Shown here piece after piece: positions 53,743 to 61,539 of a stretch of DNA of 64,000 bases; positions within the stretch are counted from its first letter, which is position 1; each line of letters starts with the position of its first letter. The notes under the pieces were generated by a model. It had not been told where the DNA came from and ran no database searches. It saw only the letters and a program-made list of their open reading frames with translations. Source of the stretch: Imperialibacter roseus (GTDB taxonomy: Bacteria; Bacteroidota; Bacteroidia; Cytophagales; Cyclobacteriaceae); NCBI RefSeq assembly GCF_032999765.1, contig NZ_CP136051.1, positions 3,324,417 to 3,388,416 of the forward strand, in the 5' to 3' direction. The position numbers were made by a program, and so were the translations under genes.

Positions 53743-55104
53743 ATGAAAACAAAAAGTCTATTGGCAGCCTTTGCTCTTGTATCGGCTGTTTTTGCTGTCG
53801 GTTGCCAGCAGGAAGACCCACTTCCAGCCAATGCCGGGGAATTCTTCCTTGAGACGGCAAGCCACAAGCAATCCGTGTCTTCGTTGGGCTCAGTTCCTCT
53901 GGGAAGTGCAGCCGATTTCGCTGTGCTGGCAGGCACCACCGTTACTAACGATGGGGAATCAGTGATCACAGGAAATCTGGGCGTAAGCCCGGGTACAGCC
54001 ATTACAGGCTTCCTGCAGGCGCCTTTGAACAACATCTCGGGTCCTGGAACGGTAACTGCCGGTCTTGGAACGGTAAGCGGAATTATCTACGCTGGCGGGC
54101 CTGTGGCAGCACAAGCGCACAATGATGCAGTAATCGCCTACAATTACCTGACGGCACTGGTGCCTGGTACAGTTTACTCCGGGGTTACGCAGCTCGATGG
54201 CATCACCTTTACTCCCGGTGTTTACAATTTCGCTCCTTCTGCCAACCTACAGGTGAACGGCACCATGTACCTCGATTTTCAGGGCAACAGCAATGCGGAA
54301 TTTGTCTTTCAAACAGGCACAACACTTGTGACGATGGCGGGATCAAATATTATCGCCATCAACAACGAAAATGCTGATTGCAATGGTTCCAACGTGTTTT
54401 GGGCTGTGGGCTCATCAGCTACGGTTGATGGAGAACAGTTTATCGGAACGGTGATAGCTAATACCACCATCACGATGACCTACGGTTCAACAGTATCAGG
54501 CAGCATGCTGGCCTTGAACGGCGCCGTAACGATGATCACCAACAACATTAGCGCTTGTAATGGCGCCGGCGGTACCACCGATCCTCCAAAAGTGTGTAGA
54601 GATTTTGTCACCGGTGGTGGCTGGATACAGGGGGAAAGTGGAAGCAAGGGTCATCATAACGGCCGCAAGGGTCAAAACAATGAGAAAGCCACCTTCGGCG
54701 TATCCGGGGGACTTCTAAACGGCAAATATTGGGGTAATCTTTCTTTCGACGACCACAGCAATGGTGGTGTGAAAGTGAAAAGTACTAGTGTAACATCTTA
54801 CATCGCCATTGACGCAGTAACCCGTCAGATTGAGGGAATTGCCAAACTTGATGGTGCTGGCACAGTGTCTTACAAGGTGATCCTTGTGGACAATGGTGAG
54901 CCGGGCCGCAACGACAACTTTAGCCTTGAGCTATCTAATGGCTACTCAATCTCTGGAACACTCACAGGGGGAAACATCAAGCTCCACCGCAAATGTGATG
55001 ACGGACGTGGACGGGGTGGCAGAGGTCACGACCGTGAGGACTATGATGACAAGGACGAAAGAGAGGGGCATAAGAACTGTGGTTCCGGTTCGAAACGTGG
55101 TTGA
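53743..55104 (+). CDS. DUF3494 protein with a C-terminal post-COAP-like domain and a charged His-rich tail
   Basis: A 453-residue protein. A lipoprotein-type signal (LLAAFALVSAVFAVGC, Cys near residue 21) leads to a DUF3494 domain (about 50-275: ADFAVLAGTTVTNDGESVITG, FTPGVYNF). After a Cys-containing linker a second domain begins with FVTGGGWI near residue 290, a signature of the post-COAP-1 family. The tail is rich in Gly, Arg, Asp and His (GRGRGGRGHDREDY, GHKNCGSGSKRG), probably disordered. The ATG is fixed by the signal; the frame opens 96 bases earlier. It lies in the same DUF3494 series but is more divergent than the other two. Confidence 0.85.
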   Translation: MKTKSLLAAFALVSAVFAVGCQQEDPLPANAGEFFLETASHKQSVSSLGSVPLGSAADFAVLAGTTVTNDGESVITGNLGVSPGTAITGFLQAPLNNISGPGTVTAGLGTVSGIIYAGGPVAAQAHNDAVIAYNYLTALVPGTVYSGVTQLDGITFTPGVYNFAPSANLQVNGTMYLDFQGNSNAEFVFQTGTTLVTMAGSNIIAINNENADCNGSNVFWAVGSSATVDGEQFIGTVIANTTITMTYGSTVSGSMLALNGAVTMITNNISACNGAGGTTDPPKVCRDFVTGGGWIQGESGSKGHHNGRKGQNNEKATFGVSGGLLNGKYWGNLSFDDHSNGGVKVKSTSVTSYIAIDAVTRQIEGIAKLDGAGTVSYKVILVDNGEPGRNDNFSLELSNGYSISGTLTGGNIKLHRKCDDGRGRGGRGHDREDYDDKDEREGHKNCGSGSKRG

Positions 55105-55190
55105 TAAACAACGCATAGCTGAACGCCGTTACAAAACGGCGCAACAAGTATAAAATTCCATAATGCGATTAGGTTAAGTATTCTTCAAAA

Positions 55191-55219
55191 AAGGCAATAA
55201 CAATATTGCCTTTTTTTTT
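55191..55219 (+). terminator. intrinsic terminator
   Basis: The stem AAGGCAATA/TATTGCCTT (55191-55199, 55204-55212) with a 4-base loop is followed by nine Ts, after the third DUF3494 gene. Confidence 0.88.
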
Positions 55220-55325
55220 GTACCTGTCTGTTCCCAAAAATAAGATCTACGGACGGCCAATCGGGAATACGCTGCTTCCTCCCGCAGCTTTAGCCACTCT
55301 GCAGGCTCGTCAAAGAGTCAAAAGT

Positions 55326-55389
55326 GTGATTTATGTAAAGATCTTCCCTTGCGATGTAACTATTCGCCCGATGCCAATGCCGAACTTTA
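55326..55389 (+). promoter_or_regulatory. regulon promoter 5, before the small membrane protein pair
   Basis: GTGA at 55326, half-sites TGTAAAGA at 55334 and TGTAACTA at 55355, then GAACTTTA at 55382-55389 as a weaker -7. Spacing matches all others. Confidence 0.7.
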
Positions 55390-55443
55390 TTGAAAGAAAT
55401 GCAACCTTAAGGCCTTAATAATGAGGCCGTAAAAACAACCAAG

Positions 55444-55752
55444 ATGAAAAAAATAAGATTGACCCTGACCACATTATTGCTATTGTTCATCCTTTTTCCG
55501 GGAAGTGTATCGGCATCAAATGTAATTGCACCAGCACCCACAGCCGCTGAAACCGCCGAAGCCAATGCGCTGCTCGCCAGACTAAGCGAAATCGATGCGC
55601 TTGACAAGGCCGGTATGAGTTCTTCGGAAAAGAAAGAGCTGAGAAAAGAAGTGAAAGCTACCAAATCGAGGCTTAGAGCCATAGGCGGAGGAGTTTACGT
55701 TTCGGTTGGAGCGCTTATCATCATACTTTTGCTGCTAATTATTCTCTTATAA
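55444..55752 (+). CDS. small exported protein with C-terminal membrane helix
   Basis: A 102-residue protein: signal peptide (MKKIRLTLTTLLLLFILF), a short helical Lys/Glu-rich part (EIDALDKAGMSSSEKKELRKE, near 48-68), and a membrane helix at the end (GVYVSVGALIIILLLLIILL). The arrangement places the charged domain outside the inner membrane. Unknown family, but such proteins recur in Bacteroidota stress regions. It has its own regulon promoter (5). Confidence 0.7.
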   Translation: MKKIRLTLTTLLLLFILFPGSVSASNVIAPAPTAAETAEANALLARLSEIDALDKAGMSSSEKKELRKEVKATKSRLRAIGGGVYVSVGALIIILLLLIILL

Positions 55753-55789
55753 ACACCTGCTTCAGTTTATATCTCAAAAAAGAGTCGCT

Positions 55790-56002
55790 ATGAAAAAAGC
55801 AGGTTTAGTATTACTGGCGATAGGTGTGCTGATCACCATTTTCAACGGAGTCAACTTTGTGACCAGGGAGAAAGTGGTGGACATTGGCAGCCTCGAAATT
55901 AGTGCCGACAAGAACCATTCCGTCAATTGGTCTCCCTACCTGGGGGTGGTGCTTATCGTGTTGGGTGGAGGTGCGTATTTGTTGGCTGGCAAAAAGAGCT
56001 GA
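55790..56002 (+). CDS. small membrane protein (70 residues)
   Basis: Two hydrophobic helices (about 3-20 and 50-66) separated by a polar stretch (REKVVDIGSLEISADKNHS). It is 37 bp after the previous gene and probably shares its promoter. I do not recognise the family, though DUF3185-like and similar small inner-membrane proteins have this shape. The gap to csbD (432 bp) contains the next regulon promoter. Confidence 0.65.
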   Translation: MKKAGLVLLAIGVLITIFNGVNFVTREKVVDIGSLEISADKNHSVNWSPYLGVVLIVLGGGAYLLAGKKS

Positions 56003-56343
56003 CATCGGCAGGGGGATATCCCCGGGCCTAAAGAGGATCAATTTGCCTTAGCACAGTTCATTAGTTACCGATTTGAAATCGTTTTACCTGGTTAGTTGAT
56101 TTTACTCCAAAAGCCTGTTAGTTACCAGGGGAATGGCCTTCCCGAAGGAGCCCCTGGATTGCACAAATACTCACCCGGCTTGTATGAGCAAGGTCTTTCA
56201 AGACACATAATTCCCGAAAGCTTTTCAGCTTTCGGGAAGCTCGTATGCCTGCTCTCAATGCCCAACCCATTCCCATAACAGGCTGAATGAATGGCCACTC
56301 AAAGAATCGCTCCCTACTTGGCTAAGGCTCAAATCGGGGAAGT

Positions 56344-56407
56344 GTGAAATCTATAACACTTGACACACATTGTGTAACACTCAGGGGAAGCCAATAGCGC
56401 ACTTTTG
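56344..56407 (+). promoter_or_regulatory. regulon promoter 6, before csbD
   Basis: GTGA at 56344, half-sites TATAACAC at 56352 and TGTAACAC at 56373, and the -7 CACTTTTG at 56400-56407. The leader is only 26 bases. Confidence 0.82.
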
Positions 56408-56433
56408 TACAGCAATAGTTAAACAAACTAGTC

Positions 56434-56619
56434 ATGAACAAAACATCAATCACAGGCAACTGGAATGAAACCAAAGGCAAGCTGAAGCAGCAATTCGCCA
56501 TACTCACCGATCAGGACTTACTACTGGTGGAAGGCAAGCAAGACGAGCTAATAGGCCACTTGCAGGTGAAGCTGGGCAAATCAAAAGATGAGCTGCAAAA
56601 GCTGATTGCGGGCCTGTAA
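56434..56619 (+). CDS. CsbD-family stress protein
   Basis: A 61-residue protein with the CsbD pattern ITGNWNETKGKLKQQFAILTD and VEGKQDELIGHLQVKLGKS. CsbD is a general stress protein in Bacillus (sigma-B) and other bacteria, with unknown molecular role. It is preceded 26 bp by the regulon -7 element and is followed by a coiled-coil lipoprotein gene 72 bp away. The length and charge are typical. Confidence 0.9.
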   Translation: MNKTSITGNWNETKGKLKQQFAILTDQDLLLVEGKQDELIGHLQVKLGKSKDELQKLIAGL

Positions 56620-56691
56620 ACGGATATTGAAGCCCAACCACCGTCAAGTAAGTCAACAGGTGGTGTACTCACAATACTAAAAAGATCGACA

Positions 56692-57141
56692 ATGAAAAAA
56701 TCATTCATACAATTTACAGCCGCAGCCCTGCTGTTTGCCGTCGCCATAAGCAGCTGCGAATCACCCTCGTCGAGAGCAGAAAAGGTGGAAGAGGCAAAAG
56801 AAGACCTGACCCAGGCGAAAAAGGATTTGGACAAGGCCACCAAAGAATACCTGGCCGATGTAGAAAAATACAGGGCGGACGCTGCCGCAAAAGTGACCGC
56901 CAATGAGAAAAGCATTGCCGGGTTCAAAGCCAGAATTGCCACGGAGAAGGAGGAAGTGAGGGCCGACTATGAAAAGAAGATCGATGCACTCGAAGAAAAA
57001 AACAGCGATATGAAAAAGGCCATGGACGACTACAAAATAGAAGGAAAGGAAAAATGGGAGTCATTCAAAACTGAATTCAGCCGCGACATGGACGAGCTGG
57101 GCAAAGCTTTCAGGGATTTAACAGTGAAAAATGTCAAATAG
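56692..57141 (+). CDS. coiled-coil lipoprotein
   Basis: A 149-residue protein with a lipoprotein signal (AALLFAVAISSC near residue 22) and then a nearly continuous coiled coil (AEKVEEAKEDLTQAKKDLDK, ATEKEEVRADYEKKIDALEE). Very rich in Lys, Glu, Ala. It most likely lies between outer membrane and peptidoglycan, like Lpp-type or spacer lipoproteins, which is inference. It follows csbD and probably shares its transcript. Confidence 0.75.
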   Translation: MKKSFIQFTAAALLFAVAISSCESPSSRAEKVEEAKEDLTQAKKDLDKATKEYLADVEKYRADAAAKVTANEKSIAGFKARIATEKEEVRADYEKKIDALEEKNSDMKKAMDDYKIEGKEKWESFKTEFSRDMDELGKAFRDLTVKNVK

Positions 57142-57204
57142 CAAAGACGCCACGCCCATCCATTTCGGACTACTGATCACACACTCAACCAATATGTATA
57201 CATC

Positions 57205-57762
57205 ATGAAAAAACTAATTGTGCTGGCCATTTTGCTTGGCTTCATGCAACTCGAAAGCAGGGCTCAGGAGAGCTTTGGAAACACCCTGAATCTTGGCCTG
57301 GGTGTGGGCGGCTATTCCGGCTACTATGGCTACATTGGCCAGTCGCTGCCGGTGCTTAGTCTCAACTACGAATTTGACGTGGCGCCGAACTTTACGCTTG
57401 CTCCCTTTGCCAGCTTTTACACCTATTCGAACAGGTACTATTGGGGAAATAACAACACACCATCACGCTACTACAAATACAGGGAAACAGTGATTCCTCT
57501 AGGCGTAAAAGGCACCTACTATTTTGATCAGCTTTTTAATGCCACCCCCGCCTGGGACTTCTACGCTGCCGGCTCACTGGGCTTTGCTATCGTTAAGTCC
57601 CGATGGGACGACGGCTACCAGGGAGATACAAACATTTACAAGGGAGGGAGCTCTTTGTTCCTCGATGTCCATCTGGGCCTCGAATATCATATCAACAAAA
57701 AGGTTGGAGTCTTCCTTGATCTTTCAAGCGGTGTTTCCACCCTCGGTCTGGCCATTCACTAA
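57205..57762 (+). CDS. outer membrane beta-barrel protein
   Basis: A 185-residue protein with a signal peptide (LIVLAILLGFMQLESRAQ). The mature part has alternating hydrophobic strands ending with aromatic residues (LGVGGYSGYYGYIGQSLPVL, VPLGVKGTYYFDQLF-type, VGVFLDLSSGVSTLGLAIH), typical of a small OmpX/OMP_b-brl barrel. Function unknown. It lies 63 bp after the coiled-coil lipoprotein and may be in the same run. Confidence 0.8.
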   Translation: MKKLIVLAILLGFMQLESRAQESFGNTLNLGLGVGGYSGYYGYIGQSLPVLSLNYEFDVAPNFTLAPFASFYTYSNRYYWGNNNTPSRYYKYRETVIPLGVKGTYYFDQLFNATPAWDFYAAGSLGFAIVKSRWDDGYQGDTNIYKGGSSLFLDVHLGLEYHINKKVGVFLDLSSGVSTLGLAIH

Positions 57763-57781
57763 ACAATAAATCAAATAAGTC

Positions 57782-57934
57782 ATGGGAAATCTTCTTTACA
57801 TCATCGCCGTCATCTTACTAATTGCCTGGGCTGTTGGCTACATCGGCTATAGCACAGGCGGTATCATACACGTGCTGCTTGTGATTGCACTTATCGCCGT
57901 CATTTTTAGGGTAATACGAGGCCGGGGTATTTAG
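57782..57934 (+). CDS. lmo0937-family (DUF5670) mini membrane protein
   Basis: A 50-residue protein with two hydrophobic helices (LLYIIAVILLIAWAVGYIG and IIHVLLVIALIAVIFRVIRG) and a conserved YSTGG turn. This family occurs next to csbD and other stress genes. It starts 19 bp after the OMP gene and ends shortly before a strong terminator, so the run csbD-lipoprotein-OMP-this gene may be a single transcript. Confidence 0.85.
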   Translation: MGNLLYIIAVILLIAWAVGYIGYSTGGIIHVLLVIALIAVIFRVIRGRGI

Positions 57935-57980
57935 GCTAACCTACCAGGTTCTCCCTCCTGTTACGATGACGTTCAAATAA

Positions 57981-58009
57981 AAATGCTACCTTATTCGGTA
58001 GCATTTTTT
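57981..58009. terminator. intrinsic terminator after the csbD group
   Basis: A 10-bp stem AAATGCTACC/GGTAGCATTT with loop TTATTC and a T-run. The sequence before it is A-rich, so it may also act on the converging Mla transcript. Confidence 0.88.
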
Positions 58010-58153
58010 GTGTCGTTCATTCCTGTCGGAGTTTATCCTGGAAAAACAAAATTGCTTCAATGCGTCTCGCCGGGCCGGTTTACGCCTGAACCTTTTGCTT
58101 TTCCATGATACCGGTCATCAGCCCAGCGCCGACAGCTGATCAGGTAATGTCCG

Positions 58154-59140
58154 TCAAGACCCCTTCTCCTCAGCCATTGCCTTCTTTTCAGCCTTCTCTC
58201 TCTTCTTGAAAAATCCTCTGAGCAGAAAGTTGTGCTGGGCAGCCTCCAGATCTTCGTCTAGCTTGAAGGAGCTGCTTTCCAGGTTCTTCATCGTCTCTTT
58301 CAAATGCGCACCCGCAGCCTCGTCGTGAAGCAATACTCCCACCGGGCTTTTCGGGTTGCTGCTGGCTTCCCTGAGGTTGGTCATGAACACTACGGCAGTG
58401 TCGGTCACCTGCTTCAGCCCCGCCACCGACGACCTGAGTGAATTAATAATAACTGTGTCGGTTGTTAGCTCATGCGCCAGCGTACCTTCCTTGTTTAGGT
58501 TAGCTCCAAACTGATTCATTGTGTTGGTCAGCTTTTGCGCATTGGTGGCCGCCTGCTTCAGCGCCAGTACTGTAGCGTTCAGGTTGTCGTAGAGAGCGGT
58601 TTCACCGAGCAGCTTTCCAATGCTACCTTGTCCATCGGCCAGGGCCTTGCTCATGGCCTTGAAGTCGGAGGTAATGGCCAGCACGTTTTTGTTGTTCTCC
58701 TGCAGCATGTTGATCATGTCTTCAGAGGAAAAGGTCTTTTCTACCTGCAAAGTATCTCCTTCCTGCACCTCTCCCACCCGCTGTGTGCCTCCGTAAATCA
58801 CCAGTATTTTGTTGCCGATGAGGCCATCTGTGCTGATCTTAATCATGGCGTCTTTGCGGATGTATTCCTGCGCTTTCACTTCAAGGTTTACGACGACCTC
58901 CACCTGCGACTTTCCGAAAAAACGCAGGTTGCTTACAGTGCCCACTTTCACGCCCGAAAACCACACATTATTGCCATTTTGAAGGCCGTTGACATCGTCG
59001 AAAAAGGTAACGATTTTCATTTTCTTCTTAAAGGTACCATGCAGGTTTCCCACCATCAGAATGCCGGTGATGAGAAAAGCGAGCCCTAGGAAAACAAAAA
59101 GCCCTACTATTACTGCACGTTTGTTGGATGTGTCGCTCAT
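58154..59140 (-). CDS. mlaD: MlaD-type MCE-domain lipid-binding protein
   Basis: A 328-residue protein with an N-terminal membrane anchor (VIVGLFVFLGLAFLITGILM, residues about 10-30) and an MCE domain (about 38-115: VTFFDDVNGLQNGNNVWFSG, VGTVSNLRFF). The long helical C-terminus continues to the end. MlaD hexamers shuttle phospholipids from the ABC transporter MlaFE toward the outer membrane. It is the last gene of an mlaE-mlaF-mlaD operon transcribed leftwards, 3 bp after mlaF. mlaA, mlaB and mlaC are absent, as usual in Bacteroidota. Confidence 0.9.
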   Translation of the reverse strand: MSDTSNKRAVIVGLFVFLGLAFLITGILMVGNLHGTFKKKMKIVTFFDDVNGLQNGNNVWFSGVKVGTVSNLRFFGKSQVEVVVNLEVKAQEYIRKDAMIKISTDGLIGNKILVIYGGTQRVGEVQEGDTLQVEKTFSSEDMINMLQENNKNVLAITSDFKAMSKALADGQGSIGKLLGETALYDNLNATVLALKQAATNAQKLTNTMNQFGANLNKEGTLAHELTTDTVIINSLRSSVAGLKQVTDTAVVFMTNLREASSNPKSPVGVLLHDEAAGAHLKETMKNLESSSFKLDEDLEAAQHNFLLRGFFKKREKAEKKAMAEEKGS

Positions 59141-59143
59141 GAT

Positions 59144-59923
59144 TTAACTGATAAAATTGTAATTGTAAAAACTCCTGATCTGCTCATCGTCCGAGTCAAA
59201 TACCTCTTCGAATTTGCCAACTTTGGAAAACTTCCCATCGAGCAACATGGCTACTCTGTGTGAGGTATTTTTAGCACAGGTAAGATCATGCGTAATAATG
59301 ATGGCACTTGTATTGTAGCGGGTTTGCACTTCATTGATCAGCTCGTTGATCTCAGTGCTGGTAACAGGATCCAGGCCGGAAGTCGGCTCGTCGTAAAGCA
59401 TAATTTCCGGCTTCAATATCAGCGTGCGGGCGATGCCAATCCGTTTGCGCTGGCCACCCGAGAGGCCTGAGGGCATTTGGTTATGCTTGTCGGCCAGGCT
59501 TACTGCTTCCAGGGCTTCCATCACAGCGTCATCCACCTGCTTTTTTGTTAGCTTTCTAAAATTCATTGTTAAAGGGAAAGCCAGGTTCTGATACACGTTC
59601 ATGCTATCATACAAGGCACTATTTTGAAACGAAAACCCTATCCGCAACCTTAGGGCGTCGAGCTCCCTGGCCGGCAAATCGGCCACTTCCTCTCCAAGCA
59701 CTTTCACAAAACCGTTATCGGGTTTGAGCAAACCGACCAATATCTTAATCAGGACAGACTTTCCGGATCCAGACTTCCCCAGTACAGCCATGTTTTCGCC
59801 TTTCATAACTGTTAAATCAATTCCTTTTAACACATCCAAATCACCAAATGACTTGGACAGTCCCTGGATGGCTATCACTGGTTTGCTCGCTTGTACAAGG
59901 CTTTGTTTTGCGTCGTCCATCAT
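59144..59923 (-). CDS. mlaF: ABC transporter ATPase MlaF
   Basis: A 259-residue ATPase. Walker A is GKSGSGKSVL near residue 52, the signature LSGGQRKRIGIART near 153, and Walker B ILKPEIMLYDEPTSGLDP near 165. The start is one of two ATGs at 59923/59920, 1 bp from the mlaE stop. It drives phospholipid transport with MlaE. Confidence 0.93.
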   Translation of the reverse strand: MMDDAKQSLVQASKPVIAIQGLSKSFGDLDVLKGIDLTVMKGENMAVLGKSGSGKSVLIKILVGLLKPDNGFVKVLGEEVADLPARELDALRLRIGFSFQNSALYDSMNVYQNLAFPLTMNFRKLTKKQVDDAVMEALEAVSLADKHNQMPSGLSGGQRKRIGIARTLILKPEIMLYDEPTSGLDPVTSTEINELINEVQTRYNTSAIIITHDLTCAKNTSHRVAMLLDGKFSKVGKFEEVFDSDDEQIRSFYNYNFIS

Positions 59924-59924
59924 G

Positions 59925-60719
59925 TCAGTAGTTTCTTATCCAGTTTGACACCTGCACTACCACCACCTCTTCGATAAACACCAGGAACATGGCCAGCACC
60001 ACGGCCTGGTTGGCGGCCTTGCCCACACCACGGGTGCCCTGCGAAGCATGGAAGCCTTTATAACAGCCTACCATGCCTACCGTGAACCCAAAAATGAGTG
60101 CCTTGACCACTGACGCAAATATGTCGAGGAAGGAGATGGTGGAGAAGGCACTTTTGAAGTAGCTGATAAAGCCAGTGGCCTCTTCAGCGTGCACATTCAC
60201 GTAAGAGCCTAGCAAGCCCACTGTGATGCAGTAAAAGGACAAAACAGGGATGGTAATGAGGGTGGCACACACCCTGGTGACGACAAGGAACTTGAATGGG
60301 TTGATGGCCGACACTTCCATGGCGTCGATTTGCTCGGTTACTTTCATTGAACCGAGCTCAGCACCTATGCTTGACCCCACCTTACCGGCACAAATCAGGG
60401 CAGTTACCAGTGGCCCGAGCGCTCTTACAATGGCAATGCCCATTAGCGACGGCAGCCAGGAAGCTGCTCCAAAGTCTTCCAACGATGGTCGTGACTGCTT
60501 GGTGAACACAACGCCGATAATAAACCCGGTGAGGGTGATAAGGGGTAGCGACTTTAGCCCGATTTCGAAGCACTGATGGATTACTTCCCTGAAGTAAAAC
60601 GGTGGTTTTAACAGTTCTCGCCAAAAGCGCCCTATAAACTTGACAGCACTGGCAACACCTGTGAAATAGTCGTCTATTCCTTGGGAGAATATGTATTTTT
60701 TGGGGCTTCGATCTGCCAT
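59925..60719 (-). CDS. mlaE: MlaE-type ABC permease
   Basis: A 264-residue permease with about five hydrophobic helices. The typical MlaE motif is in the second half (GKVGSSIGAELGSMKVTEQIDAM, near residue 110, and SYVNVHAEEA). The ATG at 60719 begins MADRSPKKY; the frame opens 48 bases earlier but the first codons there do not fit. Its promoter region overlaps the divergent PRC-barrel gene's, and a copy of the regulon promoter (site 9) points toward it. Confidence 0.92.
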   Translation of the reverse strand: MADRSPKKYIFSQGIDDYFTGVASAVKFIGRFWRELLKPPFYFREVIHQCFEIGLKSLPLITLTGFIIGVVFTKQSRPSLEDFGAASWLPSLMGIAIVRALGPLVTALICAGKVGSSIGAELGSMKVTEQIDAMEVSAINPFKFLVVTRVCATLITIPVLSFYCITVGLLGSYVNVHAEEATGFISYFKSAFSTISFLDIFASVVKALIFGFTVGMVGCYKGFHASQGTRGVGKAANQAVVLAMFLVFIEEVVVVQVSNWIRNY

Positions 60720-60775
60720 GTAATGAACCGGCCAAGTGGTTGTGATTGTGAGAAAAACAGGCCACAATTCTGTCT

Positions 60776-60840
60776 CAAAAGTAAGCCTGACAATGCCTTT
60801 GGATTGTTACAGCGAAAAAGAAAAGAATTACATATTTCAC
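60776..60840 (-). promoter_or_regulatory. regulon promoter 9 (minus strand), before mlaEFD
   Basis: On the minus strand GTGA begins at 60840, half-sites TGTAATTC at 60832 and TGTAACAA at 60811 (21 bp apart), then TACTTTTG at 60783-60776. The gap to the -7 is 20 rather than 19. This site points at mlaE (leader 56 bases) and faces site 7 with 33 bp between them. Confidence 0.72.
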
Positions 60841-60873
60841 AGTAGCACAAGAACGGGTCACTTCCAAAAAACA

Positions 60874-60937
60874 GTGATTTATATAAAGTTAGTCTGTTGT
60901 TGTATAACAGTCCTACCAGTCATTCTCATCAGCTTTG
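60874..60937 (+). promoter_or_regulatory. regulon promoter 7, before the PRC-barrel gene
   Basis: GTGA at 60874, half-sites TATAAAGT at 60882 and TATAACAG at 60903, and the -7 CAGCTTTG at 60930-60937. Spacing matches. The leader to the ATG at 61027 is 89 bases. Confidence 0.78.
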
Positions 60938-61026
60938 TGACAGGAAAAAAGCCATCGTCTACGGCAAACCTTTAAATATTGAGCCAATATGAAACCAGCT
61001 TCGGACAACAAACAAATTCAAACGCT

Positions 61027-61449
61027 ATGAAGAGCTTTAAGAAAGACAATATCAGTAATAAAAATCATTCAGGAGCCCATGCTAACCTTCCGTTGAAGTT
61101 CCTGACTGCAACATCCATCATTGGGGACAAGGTGTTCAACAAGAATAACGAAGAACTGGGAGAAATTAAGGACGTGATGATTGACCTCGGCACTGGAAAG
61201 ATAGAATACTTCGTCATAGAGATGGGTGGTTTCCTGGGCATCGGCGAAAAGTACTTTGCCGTCCCTTTCGCCTTCCTTGCAGTGGACCCAAAAAAACAAG
61301 CATTTGTCATCAATCAGGAAGCAGACACTCTCAAAAATGCACCTGGTTTTGACAATGAGCATTGGCCGGAAACCAATTCACACGACTTTGATGGCTATCA
61401 GAGTTACTGGGGCAGTTTCATGGGGGTAAACGTTGGTTACACGCCTTAA
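61027..61449 (+). CDS. PRC-barrel domain protein
   Basis: A 140-residue protein. After a polar N-terminal 25 residues, a PRC-barrel domain lies at about 26-100 (FLTATSIIGDKVFNKNNEEL, GEIKDVMIDLGTGKIEYFVI, FLGIGEKYFAVPFAF). The C-terminus is rich in Asp, His, Tyr and Trp. PRC-barrel proteins of this type are common with stress genes, and some bind RNA or membranes, but the role is unknown. I use the ATG at 61027; the frame also opens at a TTG, 48 bases upstream. It precedes the catalase-like gene by 90 bp. Confidence 0.82.
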   Translation: MKSFKKDNISNKNHSGAHANLPLKFLTATSIIGDKVFNKNNEELGEIKDVMIDLGTGKIEYFVIEMGGFLGIGEKYFAVPFAFLAVDPKKQAFVINQEADTLKNAPGFDNEHWPETNSHDFDGYQSYWGSFMGVNVGYTP

Positions 61450-61539
61450 GCAAGAGCAGGCCAGCGCCTGGCCTCTATAGGTTATTTTAAGCAAAAAGGC
61501 TAAAGCCATCAGATCAAAGCTATCGAAAAGAACTGTCCA

